Origin: Pholiota molesta
Taxonomy: Eukaryota; Basidiomycota; Agaricomycetes; Agaricales; Strophariaceae
Length of the DNA stretch: 64,000 bases
Direction of reading: 5' to 3'
Assembly (NCBI GenBank): GCA_014925825.1
Contig: JACGCK010000040.1
Coordinates: 1 to 64,000 of the forward strand
The notes under the pieces were generated by a model, which saw only the letters and a program-made list of their open reading frames with translations, was not told the DNA's origin and made no database searches. A program made the translations under genes and the position numbers. Shown here one piece after another: positions 44,164-58,200 of the stretch; the first letter of the stretch is position 1; every line of letters starts with the position of its first letter.

Positions 44164-46588
44164 TTATGTGCGGCCCTTCACAGCCGACTTGGAGAACAGC
44201 TTCGCCTTCTCGATGGCGGCGTTACTCTGCTTCACCAAGTTCTTCTTGTAATCCGTGATGCTGATGTCCTTCTTCGTCAGATTGATGATCGTCTTGTCCG
44301 CGACCTCCCACAGATCCTCCGCGACCTGGCTGATCAGACCTATAAAATAGACGTTCAGCAACAACGACGAGGACAAAATGAGGAAAATGAGGGATACGCA
44401 CGGAAATCATGCGACACGATCACGACACCGCCCTCGAACTCCTTGATCGCCCGCGCGAGCGCGTCGATCGACTCCATGTCCAGATGGTTCGTCGGCTCGT
44501 CGAGCAGGAGGATGTGCGGGTGCTCCATCGCCAGTTGCGCGAACACGACACTGAATGAATGGGTTATGGTTGAGTACGGAACTAACCAAGGAAGGAATGA
44601 AAGGCTACGAAAAGACATACCGATTCCTCAGACCGTCCGAGAGCTGCTTGATCGGCGCCGTCTGATGCGCGCCCGACAGACCGAACCGGCCCAACTGCGC
44701 ACGCCACGCCTATTCACGCAAACAAAACGTCAGTACCAGTCTCCTCACCAAAAACAAACGAAGAGGAAAAAAACGCACCATGATGTCCTTCTCCGGGTAC
44801 TTCTGGCTGAACAGCGCCTGGAAGTACTCGATCGGCGACTTCTCGTACGGCAGCTGGTCCGCGGAGTGCTGCGAGTACTTGGCGAGCTTCAGCGCGTTGT
44901 GCTTCGACACCGTGCCCTCGCACGGCTGCAGCGCGCCCGTGATCAGGTGCAGCAAAGTCGACTTGCCCGTGCCGTTCGCGCCGAGGATCGCGATGCGCGA
45001 GTCCATGCTAGATGAGGGGAGGAGGATGAGTCAGGATGGGATGAGTCATAAGAGGGGAGGGGAGGGGACGCACTCGATACCGAAGGAGATCTTCTCGTAG
45101 AGGTAGTCCTCCTTCTTGCCGGAGTAGGAGAACGCGACGTTGTCGAAGGCGATGATGGGCGGCGGCAGCTTGTGCACGTCCTCGAAGTTGAATCTGCACG
45201 TGAAAGATGAGAAGGCGGCTTATAAATAGGCGAGGTCAAAATCGGACGCACCGAAGGGTCTTGCCCTGCTCAATCTTCTCGATGAGGCCGGCGGCCTCCA
45301 TTTTATCGATGATCTTCTGCTTCGATTTGGCCTGGCGCACGAGGTTGGCGTATGTACCCGCGGAGGCGATGAACCTGGAGAATCTGGTCAGCATCTTCGA
45401 AATCAGTGAGTGAAGCGGGGAAGGACGTTACTTTTTGATGTGCGCGATTTCCTCTTGCTGTTTGTGGTACGCCTTCATCTGGTTGACCTCGTTCTCGGCC
45501 TTGGTCTTGACGTACGTGGAGTAGTTACCGGCGTAGTACACGAGTTTCTTCTTGTGTGTCAGGTCCATGACGTTCGTGCACACGGAGTCCATGAAGTCCT
45601 GCGAGTGCGACGTGATCACGAGGATGTGGTTGTACGTCGAGAGATACGCCTCGAGCCAGACGACGGCGCCGAGGTCCAGGTGGTTCGTCGGCTCGTCGAG
45701 GAGGAGGAGGTGCGGCTTGATGAAGAGCGCGCGCGCGAGCGCGACGCGCATGCGCCACCCACCGCTCATGTCGCGCGTCGGCTTCTTCATCATCGTCTGC
45801 GTGAAGCCGAGACCGTGCAGGATGCTGCCCGCCTTCGCCTCGAACGTCGCAGGGTCCATCTCCTCAAGCTCCTCGTACGCCATGTCGAGCGCCTGCTCGT
45901 CGACGTCGTCCGCGACGGATAGCTCCTCGATGTACGCCTCGAGGCGCGCGACCTTGGCCTTGGCGGAGGCGACGATGAAGTCGACGGCGTTGACGTCTGA
46001 GGGCTCGGCTTCGCCGCGCACGATGTAGATGTCGATGTGTGGGGGGATCTCGATGTCGCGCTCGGCAATGGATTGGAGGAAGGTGGACTGGAGATGGGAT
46101 GTGAGATTAGGATGGATGGAATGAGACTTTGATAGATAACGAACCTTTCCGGAGCCGTTTTCACCTAGGAGACCGTATCGCTGGCCGTAGTTCAGGGCGA
46201 TCTCTGCGCCCTCGATGAGGAGGCGTCCGTGGAAGGATAGTGTGTACTGGTCGATCTTGATATCTCGGCTCTTGGGGTCGCTCACCAAGACACCAGCAGC
46301 GCTCCTGTAGATCCAGATACGCATGAGTCCTGCCTGAATCTAAATCAGCGTTCCACTGAAATTCACGCACCTGTCCGTCGCGATGTTGAGCTTGGCCATG
46401 CTCAGGATATCTTCCTGGCTGGCAGTCTTGCTGTTGACCCCGCTGTTGAGGCCGCTGACACTGGTGAGGGGGGTGCTGGCGCCATTCGTAGAGCCTGTGG
46501 GGGTGGATGTAGAGGAATCGTCGATGCCTGCGTTCTTCTTCGCTGCCTTCTCAGCGAGACGCTTCTGCTTGGATGCGGAGGGGGCCAT
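44164..46588 (-). CDS. ARB1: ABCF ATPase Arb1 (ribosome biogenesis)
   Basis: Nine exons (46588..46371, 46304..46145, 46087..45432, 45374..45252, 45193..45074, 45007..44779, 44709..44621, 44550..44402, 44339..44164) give 639 residues. It is a soluble twin-ABC protein without membrane segments. ABC1 has [11 protein letters not shown] (Walker A), [15 protein letters not shown] (signature) and [12 protein letters not shown] (Walker B). The linker has the Arb1/ABCF2-typical [23 protein letters not shown]2 has [21 protein letters not shown] and [11 protein letters not shown]. Domain order and the [15 protein letters not shown] start of ABC1 match Arb1, a shuttling factor for 40S/60S maturation. The Ser/Thr-rich N-terminus is typical. 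The second signature LSDGL departs from the usual LSEGQ. Confidence 0.93.
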
Positions 46589-49500
46589 GGTGGTTGGTTA
46601 GAGAGTGTCTGCATCCATGACGCCGCCCAAAAATTTCGATAAGATCAGTCGGACTTGGAATCATGTGGCGGTGCAGATTCTCCACCTCATCGATTGCCTG
46701 CCGAGTCAACTCCATCTGCGTTGACTCAAACGTTCACCCAGTCACCTCAGCCTTAACGATGTGCTCCTAATGACTGCGAATTTCGTCGCCTTCGCTTTGT
46801 GTAGGACTGGAAATCTACTGAGAGGACGCACAGAATTTGATGCAGTCCAATCAGGACGGAGCGATTGTCAACGGCAAGGATGCGCAGACCACGGATCGAT
46901 AAAGTTGGAGCTCGAATAAATATAGAGCAACTCCAGGCGAATCCTAAAGCTAAAGCTCGGGACCCAGAGTCTGAAATCGTGTAACTGTCGTCTTTTTCGT
47001 ACGTCGTATGAGCCCTCGAAAGATGTAGAGACATGTCAGAGAGGAATTTGCACTTTGGCAAAAATGACTCAAAGGGACTGACCTGAATCATAAGCCAATC
47101 ATAAGCTTCAAATTTGACTCAATTCAAAGTGTTCCTTCCCTTGCACGAATATCTTTATCTTTCGTAGGCAAATGCTGTAATCTCTCATGCGCGGCCTATG
47201 TGATCGTATCTCGTATATCATGGTTGAATTGGGTTCAGCCAATATTGTCACAGTCGGGATCAGACGAGACACTAATACGTAGGCGCTTATCGAATGATGA
47301 CAGCGCTTAGCCTTCGAAAAAATACATTTGCGGGCGCTTGCCTACTCGTATTGATCAGACGGTCTGATACCGCATTATAAGTTGATATATATTCATCTCG
47401 GCGATATTTAATGTTGTGGAAAGGATCGAATGGAAGCGTATACGAAGGTTGTCCAATATATAATCCTCGTCTCATTTTCATCATCCAAGTACGTCGCATC
47501 CTTGCGATTAGAGAATTCTCTACGAACGCAAATTCCGACTATGGGCCAAGGATGAGTCGATCAACTTTGCTAAATTGTACTCAAATCCATGTACGCAGAC
47601 ATACCTCATTCGCCGTCGTTGAATCGCGCTGCGTCCTGACTCGATCATGATTTTTTAGCGCTCAGCACGCGCAGCGAGGTAAGTCCCTCCACCTGAGTCC
47701 ACCACACGTTCACCTCGCTGACAAGGTGCTATAGGCGAAGTCGGGCGATGGAGCCTATGCCACGTCTGCACCAACAACCACCCCTGTGGCTATGACACCG
47801 AATCTCCTGTAGGCAAACTCTGATGACTTTTTTGATGAGTTAGTCAACTTTGTTGGAGGAGCATCTAAATTCATGTACGCAGACACCCATAGTTATATTT
47901 AACGAGAACGACCACATTGCTAGCAACACTCAAAGGTCTAAAAGGATGACGAGTAAGACTGCTCCCGCCTTGAGCTAGAGTACACGGGATGCGATTAACA
48001 CGCCTATCAAAACGACGGAAGCATTGCCATTGACACAATTCCTTGCGGGCGCTTCGCTACTTATCTTCACTTCGCAAGGGCAATTGTCCAGTGACGCGCC
48101 TCATTTTGTGGGTATAAGAAGGATGGAGCAACAGTTGAAGGATACTCCATATCGCAGCTTCAGTTCAATGTCATAAGATCAGCCCTAAACGTATATCATC
48201 GAGCTTTGGAGTAAGATCTCAGGATGTTTATTCACTCTAGATGCGGCGTTAACGTTTAATAGAAAACGGGAAACTTGGCAATGTCTGTACCTTGAGTCTT
48301 AACTGGCTCCTTGAGCGCTAATGGGTTTAGAGAAATGTATTCTCCGGAGATTCGAGAAATCGAATACCTCCCATCGCTTTCGTAAATTCCACTATCTTGT
48401 ATTGCAGTTGGCAATCGACGCCAGAGTTTACTACATATGCATCATGGGTCCTTTTTATGCTCGATCGCGGGGTTCTCGCGCTCCATAAAGGTGTAAATAT
48501 ATTCTATAATTTCTTTTCTTCGAACACATAATTTGACAAAATTCATAAGATATCTATATATAACCTTTGAAGACTCCGACGATACACTGACACCCATGAG
48601 CGGCTTGCGGCTTGAGGCAATAAAATCTGTAAGTACTATTAATCATATTTGTGCATGCCTTGCATCGAAAATTGTCGTTCGAGAAAATACAATTTTATGT
48701 AGTCTACTAGCCGCGGCCAAGCCGAGCCCAACAACAGACCAACGGAATGATGATCAGGAGCACACCGACCGACCAACATAATCCTCGCATAATTTCCACC
48801 ACCGAATTTCCGCATGGAACCACTCCGGCACTGTGCAGAAGCAGCAGTCACCATACACGCCTTCCCCGTCCGCCCACTGAATAATGCCCCCAACGCAGAT
48901 ACACAGTTACCGAATGCACTTCGTTCCAGATTACCTACAGGCGTTGACAGATCTACGCCACAGTGAGGTGTTTTATTACCTATGCAGCTAAACCGCCTTA
49001 AAATCACAGTCGGAATCTCCCGTGAATGTGAAGAGAAATCTAATCGAATGAAAAGAACCCAACTCCTAGGTCAAATTTCCAGTACGATCGAACAGAAAGA
49101 TCCTGTTTTACCTGCCTTCTGTTGGAGGATATTAAATCAAAAAGAGTCTGTCCGTCCAGACCTCCTCGCACCAAATTTATAAAGAAGCTCATTGGCGTCT
49201 ATGCATCTGCAACGAGGCGCCTCGCTGCCTCCCGTGTTGCTGTCACTTACTCCCGTGAGTCTGATATTGTGTTCTCGCGGACAAGATGTCCGTCACCATG
49301 AAGCAAGCGCATCGCTTATAGGAGCCAGAAGTAAAGATGTAAATAAAGTGCACCCGATATGACGGGAGGCCTATCTATACCGTAATGGTTGGCCATGGCC
49401 CATCGCCACGCACTAAGGCTATTTTTGGATCTGCATCAGTGCCTCTTTTGTCATTCTCGGAACACAGTGCACACAGATACTTATCGCTCGTGGCGAGGCA

Positions 49501-51495
49501 ACGAATCTATGGCAATGTCTTTTTATCGTACTCTCGAGTAGACTCTTTGCGCAGTATGTATAGCCTACTCTCGAACACTCGAATTGAATAGCTTGAATGT
49601 GATCACACTGCGGACAATCGCACCCTATTCTCTGATTAGATGTCCCGACTTCCAATTCACCATATGTCGTAGACCACGAAGTCACCCTGAGAATTGTAGA
49701 CAACGTGTTCTTGCTTCTCAATGGCCTCCGGTAAATTACTGGCGAAGGGTGGTGGAGAATTACCTTACAAGGAAAGCCACACCCTCCTTTCCCAAGGATT
49801 TTGGAAGGGTGCGGTGAAGGGCCTGAGAGACATATATGACGAAGTTCGGATCCTCGGGAAGGTTATTCCAAGGCGGTTAACGCAGTCGTGCAGGCAGGAA
49901 GCCTAAATTATATGTCTTATCTTGCTCTCACTTTCATTGAGGCGGTTGCGGGTAACGCATTTGACTTTAAAAGAGTAGCAAAGTAGATCGCAGCTCTAGA
50001 TTTTCCCATGTTTTAGATTCTTTTAGAGTATCCAAAGAGTATCAACCTTGTCGTGTGTCAATGAAACTGCTCAGACATACCCAAAATAATGTGAAGATCA
50101 CTTACAGTACATGCGGTCTCTTGTGATTGAAAATTTCAAGTACTGACGACATTCGGAACGTCTTCTAGACCCCACAATAACGAACTTCTGCGCTCATGTA
50201 CGGTGGAAGTACCCGAAAGCACGATGATGTCAGTTTGCAGGTTCTGACCATTAAGAACTCGATCGACATGTCTTCGTAAATTTTTAGGTGGCCTCCTAAA
50301 ATTACTCTACTAGCACAATGCACGCCATTCAAGAATAGCGTTCCATTCGCCTCCTTCAAAGACGATTTGTTTCAACGATCTATCCATCGCGGTTGATAAT
50401 TTTCCCTTTCTTCATCTCAATGCGGATGGCATTACTTTTTACCAGTAAATCTGCAAAGTCGTGTAATATCATTAGAGTAATACGAAGAAACTCTGGTATT
50501 AGATTTTGGAAAAACAGGCGACGAAATCTCCGTTACAGAATCTGATGCGCAGGGATCGTGGTATGTCCGACGAAACATAGACATCCGGCCAATATCTAGC
50601 TCACGAATCTACATTCGTACATGATGAGTAAGAAGGCACCTTCGACGCAATTTTATGGTATCGATGCGACTTGGAAACCAAATGATACCTGTAGTAGAGT
50701 CTAGACTGATACATTTCATAAGTTGGGCGAAGCAGAGGAGCCAGTTCTTGGAGTACGATCTTTGACGACCTTATCATGACAAGCCGATTGAATAGGCGCC
50801 ACTGGTCGTCAATAGGTCATGATATGTATCCTTATGTATCTATCCAATCCTACAATGAACGTATGTAATGTCAGACTTATCGACACATGACCTAGCTCTC
50901 GAATGCAAAGGCGTCACACAATTCAAAGACTGGCTTTGCGTGAGAGTGTGCTCTGAAACGCAGAGGACGGTAGCAGTCTATCATAAAAGGCTAATAAGGA
51001 AATAAAGATTCGAATGGAGGCGGCGCCGCTCTTCCGTTTGAGGCGGCGAGGCCCAGCATCTCCAAGCCGGTAAACCAATATCCGAGCTTCGAGAGCAACA
51101 TTGGGAAACGCACGGCGCTGCGCCAAGTCTCAGAAGGGCGAGTCGGTGACCCGTGCTCATTGCTATATACTCGACACGCCTAAAATAAACGCTCAGCGGG
51201 GCTGATCGTGATGTCTCGACGCACATATGGATACACATGTTGTTCCGTCCCATCCATGTACAAGGGTCCAAGGGCTTAATTATGACATGTGCGTGTCCGT
51301 CAGAGACCCTGTTAGATTCGCGGCTCACTGCCTCTGCTGCCATGGGGCATCAATTTCCTCCCTTGGCAATCGGCAGATAATGAAAATACATATGTATGTC
51401 ATAAGCAGATACATCACGGAGAGCTCATCTGACATCAAACAGATGCGGAAATGAAATGAGAGCAACAATAATAATTATACATCTATCGTAGTAAA
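46589..51495. other. 4.9 kb without recognised gene
   Basis: AT-rich, low-coding DNA. Two loosely similar stretches near 47.55-47.61 and 47.83-47.89 kb share TCAACTTTG and CATGTACGCAGACA, and GCGGGCGCTT recurs at 47331 and 48047, hinting at an old duplication. No open frame exceeds 125 codons in a convincing composition, and no RNA gene was found by eye. Confidence 0.4.
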
Positions 51496-53240
51496 TCACA
51501 GAAAGTAATCCGCAGGTGGGCGTTTGGCTGGTATTGATTTTACGTCCTTTGAAATCGAACAACAAGAATAAGCCATGAGTCGTGGTCAAGTAATATCGAC
51601 AAAGATGGATAAATTGGCCCAGAAAATCACGTACCACGGCAGCGTGATGGAAGACTTTATACTCTTGCGCCAGATGCTCGTCAAGTTCCAATATCGATGC
51701 TACATTCCCGCATCTACATGCAGAAAACGGTAGGGTACATATCAGTAAGATAAAGCGATGATCGAGATAGAATGAAGGAAGATCGCGGCCATCGTCGTGG
51801 GTCTCAAGCTTAACTGCTAAATAGAAAGTTCCCAACATGATGCACGAATCATCACGGCAGCGAAAAGATAAGAGACGTAAAACAATCACAGACAGTGCAA
51901 TCGCAACGCGGAAAGAAGAAAGGATGCACGAAATGACGTACCGATAACAGTAATTGGGCGCGCTCCAGACAGTGACAATCGTTTGATCAAACATAAGCTT
52001 ATAACCTTCCATCGCGAGTTGATGTGCTCGCGCTATTAGGTCGATAGCATTGTTGTGTGCAAAGGCTTTGGTAATGTCCGCTCCAAACAAGAACCCGGCC
52101 CCCCGAGGTGACAGACCCCATCCAGAGATGTCTGTGGATAAACTGTTAACACACACAAAGCGACAGGTAGGATGTACGACGGACCGTCTGGATCTGACCA
52201 CAGTAAATCACACATTGGGCCATCATGTGGGACCTCTTGCTTGCGGTCGATTGCACGGATCTATATAAACGGAATATAGAACAAACGGTATGTCAATGAG
52301 TACGTTGAGCGGGTTGAGATATCGGCACCGAGCGGCAGGTGACACCAAGCAATGTAGAACCGTACCTGATCAATGCTATGTAGATTTGGGCTTAACCCGC
52401 CATGAACGCAGAAGACACGTCCGTCTACTATCGCGCCCAAGGCGAGATAGTCAAAGACCTCGCAACACCACCGCCAGACGTTGCTGCTGCCGTACTTCCG
52501 CTGACACTCGTCGTAGAATCCGTAAACCTGGGTAATCTGCCGCGACTCGTGGTTCCCTCGAATCAACGTTATTCGTTCGGGATATCGGACCTTCAGCGCA
52601 AGCAGCAAGAGAAATGTCTCAACACTGTAAAAACCCCGATCAACAAAGTCACCTAATGGACAAAAGAGCGCGCCAGGATGGTAGAGCGGGGAACGAACGA
52701 AAGGGTAAACTAATGAGAGGGAATCACGTAAGAGACTAGGATAGACGTACCCATGAACAAGTAGTTAGTCTCTGGACAAAAGCCTCCCATCTTGAACAAC
52801 TCCATTAGATCGAAAAATTGCCCATGGATGTCTCCGCAAATCTAGGTGCCACACCAATGGCCGATATACAGCCAGGAACAGCGTTTGGAGATTTAGGGTG
52901 GATATTAACTTCATTAGAAACGATAGAATGAGCATTTCACAGATCTTGGCGCACCGTTACGGGAGAATCTACGACCTGGACATTGCCCTCCTCTATCAAA
53001 ATCTCACGCGCTTTGAGACACAGTCTTTTGACCTGCTCTTCTGAAATCGGCTCGCAACGCGTCAGCTGTTCTATCTGTCTAGAACAAATTTGAAGGTCGG
53101 TACGATGGAGGTGGCGGTGGTGAATGTATTTTGCGAAGGTTTGAGCAGACGAAACACGATAGCAAGGGACGTGTTTCTGTCAGAGGCTGTGAGATGACCA
53201 TCATGGATCAATGTACTCACTGATCCAAATCGCTCGGCAT
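51496..53240 (-). CDS. PPG1: PPG1-type PP2A-like protein phosphatase catalytic subunit
   Basis: Eight exons splice cleanly: 53240..53221, 53078..52955, 52841..52751, 52652..52366, 52260..52185, 52131..51942, 51713..51635 and 51546..51496, total 305 residues. PPP-family metal and catalytic motifs are all present: ICGDIHGQF (GDxHG), GDFVDRG (GDxVDRG with Phe instead of the Tyr common in PP2A), [19 protein letters not shown] (GNHE), HGGLSP, and [11 protein letters not shown]. The C-terminus is [10 protein letters not shown] with the DYFL tail whose Leu is methylated in PP2A relatives. DFVDRG, the [13 protein letters not shown] stretch and the DLDQQIEQL start point to PPG1 rather than PP2A, PP4 or PP6. 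Cytosolic Ser/Thr phosphatase; a link to Far/STRIPAK-like complexes is family knowledge from yeast. Confidence 0.9.
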
Positions 53241-53731
53241 TCTGACACCTATTTGAATGCCAGTTGATAAGAGAATGGAAATCTAAGCGCCGAAGAGTGG
53301 AGAGATGGTGGTGGTACAAGGCGAAGTCAAAATACGCGTAGTCATCGCTTCACGCGGTGTCGCTTGTTTGGATTTGATCGCACGCGTTGATCACGTCTGA
53401 CGGACTCTGGCCCCAAGTACATCCCCTGTGGTAGGCTTACTCGTTCCGAAGGACAGAGAAAAATAGTAAAGAGATGAATTCCACAAGGCGTATGTATGTG
53501 ACAGCAGTAAATAGTACATGATCCGGTATTATAGAGAAGTTATAGAGAGCAAGGCGACATAGTATGGTTATCGAAAGCAGAAAGCAGCGGCAATAGAAGG
53601 TAAGAAATAGTACGGGTAGATCCACAACATGACGTACAATACAAGCATATGAAGAGAAATTAGAATACTGGTTACAGATCTATTATGGCAAATGGAAAGT
53701 AAGATGGAAGAGATCGCAACAACAGTCAAAG
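53241..53731. other. Spacer between PPG1 and C2H2 gene
   Basis: 5' flank of PPG1 and 3' flank of the C2H2 gene. Nothing else recognised. Confidence 0.4.
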
Positions 53732-55292
53732 TCAAACCAGCGTTGCGCCAACATTTTTGCGCATTCCGTTATCCCCTTTCCACGCCCCGTGTCCGAGACC
53801 GATCGACTGGTGGTACGAGTACGAGTCAGAAGCTAATGGTTGGGGGTGATGGAGATAGGCCGAGTTATTGTGGGAATGAACAGGATGGTGATGAAGGTCG
53901 TCCCGGGCGCGAATTACACGGACATCCTGGATGGGCGCCAGAATGGGAGGAGGCGATGCGAAGCGGGGTTGTTGACGAGGGGGAGAGTTAAAGCGCGCTT
54001 GAGTAGGAACACCATTAGACGAATACGTGTTGTGCATCATGTGCGACTGTGTGTTGATATGGTGGTTGTTGTTCATTGCAGAATGATCAGCAATCATGTT
54101 GTTCGATTGGTGATATGTGTGCGAGCCATCATCGTGGAAGACGGGGTACGTGGGCGTCGGCGGCCCCGAGGCATGGGAGGACACAGACTGCGAAGATGCT
54201 GGAGAGGCCGGACCCGCGCTGGAATTATGGGTTTGGTGGTTTTGGGTGTACGATGATTGGGGGTGCGAGATATGGGAAATCGAGTGACGAGAAGACATAG
54301 AAACAGGAGAGTGGTCGCGATTCTGACCAGATTGATGATGCATCGAATAATTATCATGCGTGCTGGAATAGGAACCGTGGTTGGGAAAGCTATTCGCAGA
54401 ATTCGAGTTCGCGTGCACGTACGTGAAGCCATTTCCTTGTGACTGTTCCTGATATGTCGAAGTACCGCTGCGGTATGAGTAATTTTGGCTGTTTCCACCC
54501 GATAATGCTAAGCTCTGCGATGACATCGGCACAAGATGGTGGTTAGGAGTCGTATAAGAAGTCTCCGGGGATGAAGAAGACGACGAGCGGTCAGAAGCGG
54601 TCTCCATGCGCGAAGCGGTCATAGGCAAGGTGGCGGTAGCGGGAAGCGTGGCTTGGGCGAGGGGAGGCGGCGAATCCGGGGGACTTTGAGAATGGTGGTT
54701 GTACATACGCGCTGGCTCCAACGGAGGTGGCGAAGACAAGGAAGGGGAAATGGGAGGTGGCTCCTGAGCGGCAACGGCAGCCTGAGCAGCAGCAGCGGCG
54801 GCCTTCTTCGCGCCTCTCGAACCTGCAGACCGAGTTGAACTCCTTCGCGAGCCAGGGGAGAGATGGATGCGATAGCTGGAGGGAAACACGTCAGCATTGC
54901 TAGCAGCCGACAGTCCACATCTACGAGGATGCAGGCGCTCGCACAGAAATTTTGACTCACTGTTGTTGGAGATTGTCTTGACGCGAACACCGCGTCTCGC
55001 AGCCAGGGAAGGGACACTTGTGGTTCCGCTCTCCAGTGTGGACCCTGGAATGACGAGCTAGGTGGCCACTAGTGGTAAAAGCGCGATCACATGTGCCGCA
55101 AACATGTCTTTTCTTGCAGCCAGGAGCTGAAGTCGCAGAGACAGACGTCGTACTTGTGTGCTGCGAAGAGGGCGACAGCGGAGGCGAGGAGGTAGAGGAA
55201 TTAGAGTCAGGGAGGTATTGGGCGCCAGTGAACTGCGAGTGGTAGAACTGCGTTCCGAGGTGTTGCTTGGCTTGGGATTCGGCGCGAGGCAT
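53732..55292 (-). CDS. C2H2 zinc-finger regulator, NRG1-like
   Basis: Exons 55292..54961 and 54875..53732 (85-bp intron) give 491 residues. The first exon has a Ser/Pro-rich N-terminus and finger 1, CGTCDRAFTTSGHLARHSRV then H, linked by TGERNHK to finger 2, CPFPGCETRCSRQDNLQQ. The intron splits the first zinc-binding His codon of finger 2 (CA|C), so splicing restores H-YRIH. FTTSGHLARH..RVHTGE.NH.CP is the signature of Nrg1/Nrg2-type repressors of fungi (glucose repression, filamentation). After RIHLSPGSRRSS, the 370-residue tail is low-complexity: poly-Ala, Ser, His, Asn, Gln and Pro, a likely disordered regulatory region. Nuclear location is inferred. The ATG at 55292 is the first in-frame ATG. 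Confidence 0.85.
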
Positions 55293-58200
55293 GACGACTC
55301 CGAGCAAGGGTAGTGAATGAGGGGTGGAATTTAGGGAGGCGTCAAAGGTATGAGATATAAAGGATGAGGAGATGCGCCCTTGTTTGTCTTGGCGCAGTTA
55401 TATGGGTGGTACGTAAATATTTTGCACATGTGAATCCAGATTTGACGGACCAAAGGCGAAAGGCTGAGTTTAGACTTTTTCTTCGCCAAATACCTGGACC
55501 GCCCATTTTTAGAACATACAACGAATAATATCAAAGAAAAACATGCCTTCATTTGGCCCAAATCCGTGTACATCGAAGTCTCCAAATCTGTGCACGTGGT
55601 AACGGCGCTGCTTCTCGCTTCGTTTTTTCTCGCTTCCATCCAAATTCCCTAATCAATGAGGTATTTTGGAGGTGCGTATTCCATGGTCCAAACAGTCCAT
55701 TGCGCTTGGACTACACTCAGAATCCATCACCATGATGTGCTGGATATCATCAGGCACTCCCTAGACGTAAAATATTTACATTCTGTCGTTCGCTGTCGAA
55801 CGCTGCTAGAATAGGTGAGTCTATACACGATTGGTCTTTTCAGATCCCATCAAACGACCCTTCAGCGTCCGAAAGGATGCCATCCCGTAAGTCCTGCTGA
55901 TGGCTCGGCCCTCCGCCGCAATGGAGTACAATATCTGAATATAATTTGAAGGGTCTTGCCAAACTAGAGGCAAACAGCCCTCTTGAGGCGAGAAAATCGT
56001 AGACATGATGCTTGCCGAGAGCGGCCGGATTAATGCCGTTGACGCGTTTGTGACGCGCAGGCGCCAAACATCTCAGTCCGGCACGCAAGCGCGTCACATT
56101 GGACGAGCGAAGTTTACACGCAAAAAATGCGCTACATGTGCGCTCCAAAGTTTGTACGGTACACGGCATACATAGCAGGCATATTTTCTTATGGTGAGAG
56201 TAGAGATACAGTGGGGGGATAAGGTATATTCTGCTGACTCGGGTTATGGGAATACTGACAAATAAATCTGGTACCTAAACGGGATTGTCGGATGCATGGG
56301 AATGCGGCATGTCAATGGCACGGGCGGCAAGCACGGCTCGTGATGGGATCAAGGGTTGAGGACCCTTTCGTCCTAATTTGGGCCAATTTGATGGGATCTT
56401 AAAAGACCAATCGACTGTAACTTCTAGAATAGGTGACCACAATATACGGCATTAGACGGCATTCCCCATCCGTTTTAGGCCGGCCGGACCTGCCCCTGTT
56501 GCTTTAGATCTTCAGTACGATCCCTCCTAAGGCAGCTGTGAATCTGACATAACATCTCCGTAAAGATATATCTGAACACCCTTGAGAACTCCGATCATTG
56601 GTACTAAGTACTTCGACCAATTTAGTGGCCTGATATTATTGGGATCAAACAATATGTAATGCTGCTCACTTTTTTGAGAGCTAGTCTTCTTCAGGGTTCG
56701 TCCGCCAATCCGACGGCACCGACAAAGCGTCGTGGTTACCTGTAAAGCTGTAACGTTCAGACAAAGAGCTGGTATTTCGTCGCATCAGACAGCGCAGCCT
56801 TCGTATGATATTATCCAGTCATCGTGTATCATCCTTAGTATACAGCTTTCCGATGCGAGTACTTACTTTGAATCATCTCCCGCAGACTACCCGAAATATT
56901 CGCCTTTATCGTTATGCTGAAATCGTTTTAGTGGAGCAATACATTATACCAGAGCACTTTTTCAATCGGCGATTGGCGCCGTGATGGGGAAAGAGAAGTC
57001 AACCCGCGAACAAATTGGGACGATGGTAATGGAGAGAATGGGGGCCACATTTTCAAACAATCGTGCAACATATTACCTGTACTCCCGTTCGTTTGGCCTC
57101 AAATTGCACAATACTTACGCTTGAGTATCCTAACGCTCACAACGTGTACGCTGCCGCGTTGTCCAGAGGAAGCCAGGCTTTAGCGCAAGAGGCCTTGTGT
57201 TTACCAGCACTGCAGTTCCACATGTCGGGTTAGTTCTCGACTAGTTCGACTAAAAGAACCGATCCCGACTTTGTTACACTTCGTGATCCTTCCAATAGAA
57301 ACGCACGACTTACTGGCTTTTTATTAAATTGCAGCGTGCCAGAGCATGCCCCACTTCGCACCTGTACTGGTAAACTCCAGTGTCGTTTGCTGTGATAAGT
57401 AAAACGTATTCAAAAGGCGCAATATTGACACAGAGGCGTGCGGCAAAGTTCGTTAAGCATTAGCGAACGAGGTCTGAAAATGGAATATTAATATAGATCA
57501 CAAAAGGAAAGAGCAGGCGTTTGAAAGACGCCGGCGAACAAGCAAAATCTGACGCGCATCTTGATTCTTGCAAAATCTTTGAGGGTTTTCGTGGCCAAAG
57601 CTGGTCAGAGACGTCGACAAAGACAAGACAAAAGAGGGCGAGAAAACAATGGTTCATCTGCGCACAGACAATGCAACGATGTACATGCGGAGCGAAGCGC
57701 ACCACAATATTACATGTGGTGTTGCAAGTCAGTGGTCGACAAGGCGCTTGAATATACCGCGTTCAGCTTTAATGGTTTCGGGTCAAACATGATTTTTCAA
57801 CAGGATTAATGGACCGCATTATCCTAACACGCTTTTGAGATAGTACCTCGTTCACTGATACTGTGATATGTACGACACTTTTATGTAAAACGTTAGGTTA
57901 CAGCTGGGCCAGCAGGAGCATTTCAAACCAGAAATGCATGCAGCATGTTTATATCATAAATTCTTCGTATCAGACACCCACTGGCCTTTATTCAAGACGG
58001 ATATTCAAGTACAAGCGACCGACGCCTAAATATCTGTAATCATCCTCGTCGGACGTCAGGGTATCCATTCAGGTACAAACTAGATGATGTGGCGGTGTTG
58101 TGTGAGGGTTTGACGGCTGCTCCGTTGAGCTGATTAAGCTGAAAGCCGACGGTGATTAGCACGAAACCAGGGTTCGTGGACAAAATGCATCCCAATGAAG

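Noticed and set aside
54300..54500. Low-complexity frames antisense to the C2H2 gene tail
   Set aside because: They mirror the Ser/His/Asn-rich codons of the real gene.
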